Assembly: GCA_030148045.1 (NCBI GenBank)
Contig: JASBUE010000223.1
Coordinates: 1-30,601 of the forward strand
DNA length: 30,601 bases
Direction: 5' to 3'
DNA from: Candidatus Tenderia sp.
GTDB taxonomy: Bacteria; Pseudomonadota; Gammaproteobacteria; Tenderiales; Tenderiaceae
The translations under genes were made by a program, and so were the position numbers. Positions 29,393-30,601 of the stretch are shown here, in pieces. A model generated the notes under the pieces. It was not told the origin of the DNA. It did no database searches and worked only from the letters and a program-made list of their open reading frames with translations. How positions within the stretch are numbered: the stretch's first letter is position 1; each line of letters starts with the position of its first letter.

Positions 29393-29424
29393 CCCCTCCC
29401 TTTACAATAGGGAGAATCGGGGGG
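29393..29424. repeat. Hairpin repeat between recN and fur, similar to the carA-carB element
   Basis: A stem CTCCCT/AGGGAG (29396-29401, 29409-29414) preceded by CCCC and followed by a G-run has the same layout as one half of the 19253-19428 element (CCCCTC, T-rich, AGGGG, then a G-run). It may be a degenerate relative. It sits between convergent recN and fur, where it may also act as a transcription barrier. Confidence 0.4.
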
Positions 29425-29484
29425 TATTCGTAGGTAGGGCAGCCAAGCCGAGGCCTCAAACTTCAGTCCCGGCCGTTTCCAAAA

Positions 29485-29913
29485 TTACTTCTCTACTTCC
29501 TTCTTCTGGCACTCGGGACAAATGCCGTAAATATGCAGGCTGTGATTGGTGATCTTGTAGCCCGCCTGCTTGGCGATCAGCCTCTGCCTTTCCTCGATGG
29601 TGTCATCGACAAACTCGTCCACCCGCCCGCAGGAGATGCACAGCATGTGGTCATGGTGTTCGCCCTGGTCGAGTTCAAACACCGAATGGCCGCCCTCGAA
29701 ATGATGCCGCGCCACCAGGCCGGCCGCCTCGAACTGGGTCAATACCCGATAGACAGTGGCCAGCCCGATATCTTCATTGCTGTCCAGCAGAGCCTTGTAG
29801 ACATCCTCGGCGCGCATGTGCTGATCCTTGTTCGCCTCCAGGATCTCCAGAATCTTGAGCCGGGGCACGGTCGCCTTCAGGCCGGCCTTCTTTAATTCTT
29901 GGGTTTGCTCCAA
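29485..29913 (-). CDS. fur: Ferric uptake regulator Fur
   Basis: Fur is the iron-responsive repressor of iron acquisition genes. The winged helix contains LKATVPRLKILEILE and the recognition region DIGLATVYRVLTQFEAAGLV. Metal-binding residues are visible in HHFEGGHSVFEL and GEHHDHMLCISCGRVDEF (CxxC), plus a second CPEC near the C-terminus. Length is 142 residues. The start is TTG at 29913; an AAGGAG 7 bases upstream supports it, and no ATG is available before conserved sequence. It is divergent from bamE, as in pseudomonads. Confidence 0.96.
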   Translation of the reverse strand: MEQTQELKKAGLKATVPRLKILEILEANKDQHMRAEDVYKALLDSNEDIGLATVYRVLTQFEAAGLVARHHFEGGHSVFELDQGEHHDHMLCISCGRVDEFVDDTIEERQRLIAKQAGYKITNHSLHIYGICPECQKKEVEK

Positions 29914-29920
29914 TTTCTTA

Positions 29921-29938
29921 CTCCTTATGTTACGTAAC
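29921..29938 (-). promoter_or_regulatory. fur ribosome-binding site with adjacent palindrome
   Basis: On the minus strand AAGGAG (29921-29926) lies 7 bases before the fur TTG and decides that start. Immediately upstream is the perfect 10-bp palindrome GTTACGTAAC (29929-29938), a possible operator or small stem in the leader. It does not resemble a Fur box. Confidence 0.55.
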
Positions 29939-30084
29939 CAGCCACTATGACAGTAATACGCGGATTAGTGTAAGCTTCCGGTTTCCGGAGATCCTCCTGA
30001 GAGAACCGGGAGCGGGGACAGATATCACCTCTTCGCCCACTCCTGCACCGGTGGGCTAGCAGTCGGCCGGGGGCAATCCAGAAT

Positions 30085-30090
30085 TATAAT
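30085..30090 (+). promoter_or_regulatory. Perfect -10 box before bamE
   Basis: TATAAT lies 17 bases before the bamE ATG, with no good -35 box at the usual distance. Transcription would start near 30097, giving a very short leader with no evident ribosome-binding site. Confidence 0.5.
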
Positions 30091-30107
30091 AGTGAACTCT
30101 TTTAGTC

Positions 30108-30422
30108 ATGCAAAAGCTTCTCATTTCTATCATATTTTGCGCAACCTTTGTTTTCGGTTGCAGCCCGCATAAACTGGAAATCCAGCAGGGCAACATCATC
30201 ACGGAGGAAATGCTGGCCCAGCTCAAGCCCGGCATGACCACAAGTCAAGTCAGGTTCCTGTTGGGCTCCCCTCAACTGCTCGACCCCTTTCACAAGAACC
30301 GCTGGGACTATATCCACAGTCTGGGCCAGAGTGGCAAACAGGTGGAATACCGGCACCTGATACTCTATTTCGACGGTGATACGCTCAGCAGGATAGAACG
30401 GGATAACGGCGACGAAAGCTAA
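30108..30422 (+). CDS. bamE: Outer membrane protein assembly factor BamE
   Basis: This small lipoprotein of the BAM complex supports insertion of beta-barrel proteins into the outer membrane. The lipoprotein signal peptide (residues 1-17) ends in VFGC, with cysteine 18 as the lipidated residue and serine at +2, consistent with outer-membrane sorting. The SmpA/OmlA core contains KPGMTTSQVRFLLGSPQLLD and NRWDYIHSL. Length is 104 residues. It is divergent from fur and convergent with rnfH, a conserved arrangement. Confidence 0.95.
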   Translation: MQKLLISIIFCATFVFGCSPHKLEIQQGNIITEEMLAQLKPGMTTSQVRFLLGSPQLLDPFHKNRWDYIHSLGQSGKQVEYRHLILYFDGDTLSRIERDNGDES

Positions 30423-30465
30423 AGGTTATGTATAAGGGGGGGCGGGCAGCTTACGTTCGGATTAG

Positions 30466-30601
30466 TTAGGAATCGCCACCACCCTTCTTCATATTTTTGC
30501 CCTCGGCGGCGCGGCGGCGGCGCACCTCTTTCGGGTCGGCAATCAGTTTGCGATAGATTTCGATACGGTCGCCCTCGCGCAGGGTGTTGCCGAGCTTGGT
30601 C
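30466..30601 (-). CDS. rnfH: RnfH-family ubiquitin-like protein (partial, N-terminus outside window)
   Basis: The frame open at the right edge encodes 44 residues, TKLGNTLREGDRIEIYRKL then IADPKEVRRRRAAEGKN and a short Lys/Gly tail, ending in TAA. It matches the conserved C-terminal half of RnfH (RatB), with the typical LREGDRIEIYR and ADPKEVRR motifs. The usual neighbour is ratA, which would lie beyond the window. The function is poorly understood. Confidence 0.88.
   Translation of the reverse strand, partial: TKLGNTLREGDRIEIYRKLIADPKEVRRRRAAEGKNMKKGGGDS

Noticed and set aside
30035..30056. GCCCAC/GTGGGC hairpin upstream of bamE as a regulatory RNA
   Set aside because: It lies upstream of the predicted bamE start site, has a 10-base loop and no further support.

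Overview
This window is a block of conserved gammaproteobacterial housekeeping genes. Nearly all are on the minus strand, and coding density is high with GC-rich codon use. The gene order rnfH-bamE-fur-recN-nadK-hrcA-grpE-dnaK-dnaJ-dapB-carA-carB-greA, followed by yhbY/rlmE-ftsH-folP-glmM-tpiA-secG-tRNA-Leu-nuoA..., is a core arrangement of that class. The presence of hrcA argues against Enterobacterales, which lack it. I suspect a Chromatiales-like, possibly sulfur-oxidising, lineage, but the sequence does not prove this.

Layout from left to right. Positions 1-7882 hold the start of a minus-strand nuo operon for respiratory complex I (nuoA-B-C-D-E-F-G and a truncated nuoH), with a probable sigma-70 promoter near 8000. 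Positions 7883-8158 are AT-rich non-coding DNA with a perfect 11-bp inverted repeat. Next come tRNA-Leu(GAG), secG, tpiA, glmM, folP, ftsH, rlmE and a small membrane protein. yhbY is divergent from these. A DUF4149-type membrane protein, greA, carB and carA follow. A 176-bp palindromic MITE-like repeat lies between carB and carA and supplies the carA stop codon. The carA leader carries a promoter followed by a terminator-like hairpin. Then come dapB, dnaJ, dnaK, grpE and hrcA (the heat-shock cluster), divergent nadK-recN, convergent fur, divergent bamE and the end of rnfH.

The genes serve respiration (nuo), cell envelope and protein export (glmM, secG, bamE, ftsH), ribosome maturation (rlmE, yhbY), pyrimidine, arginine, lysine and folate precursors (carAB, dapB, folP), protein quality control (ftsH, hrcA-grpE-dnaK-dnaJ), and repair and iron control (recN, fur).

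I found no phage, plasmid, CRISPR, defence or secondary-metabolite system. The clearest anomaly is dnaK, which is intact in frame over 646 codons but carries two in-frame TAG codons where homologues have glutamate. TAG is used as an ordinary stop by at least seven neighbouring genes, so code reassignment is unlikely. Sequence error, a true pseudogene or local readthrough remain possible. Other points of interest are two near-consensus sigma-32 promoters (before grpE and before dnaK), a possible carA attenuator, and the repeat embedded in the car operon.
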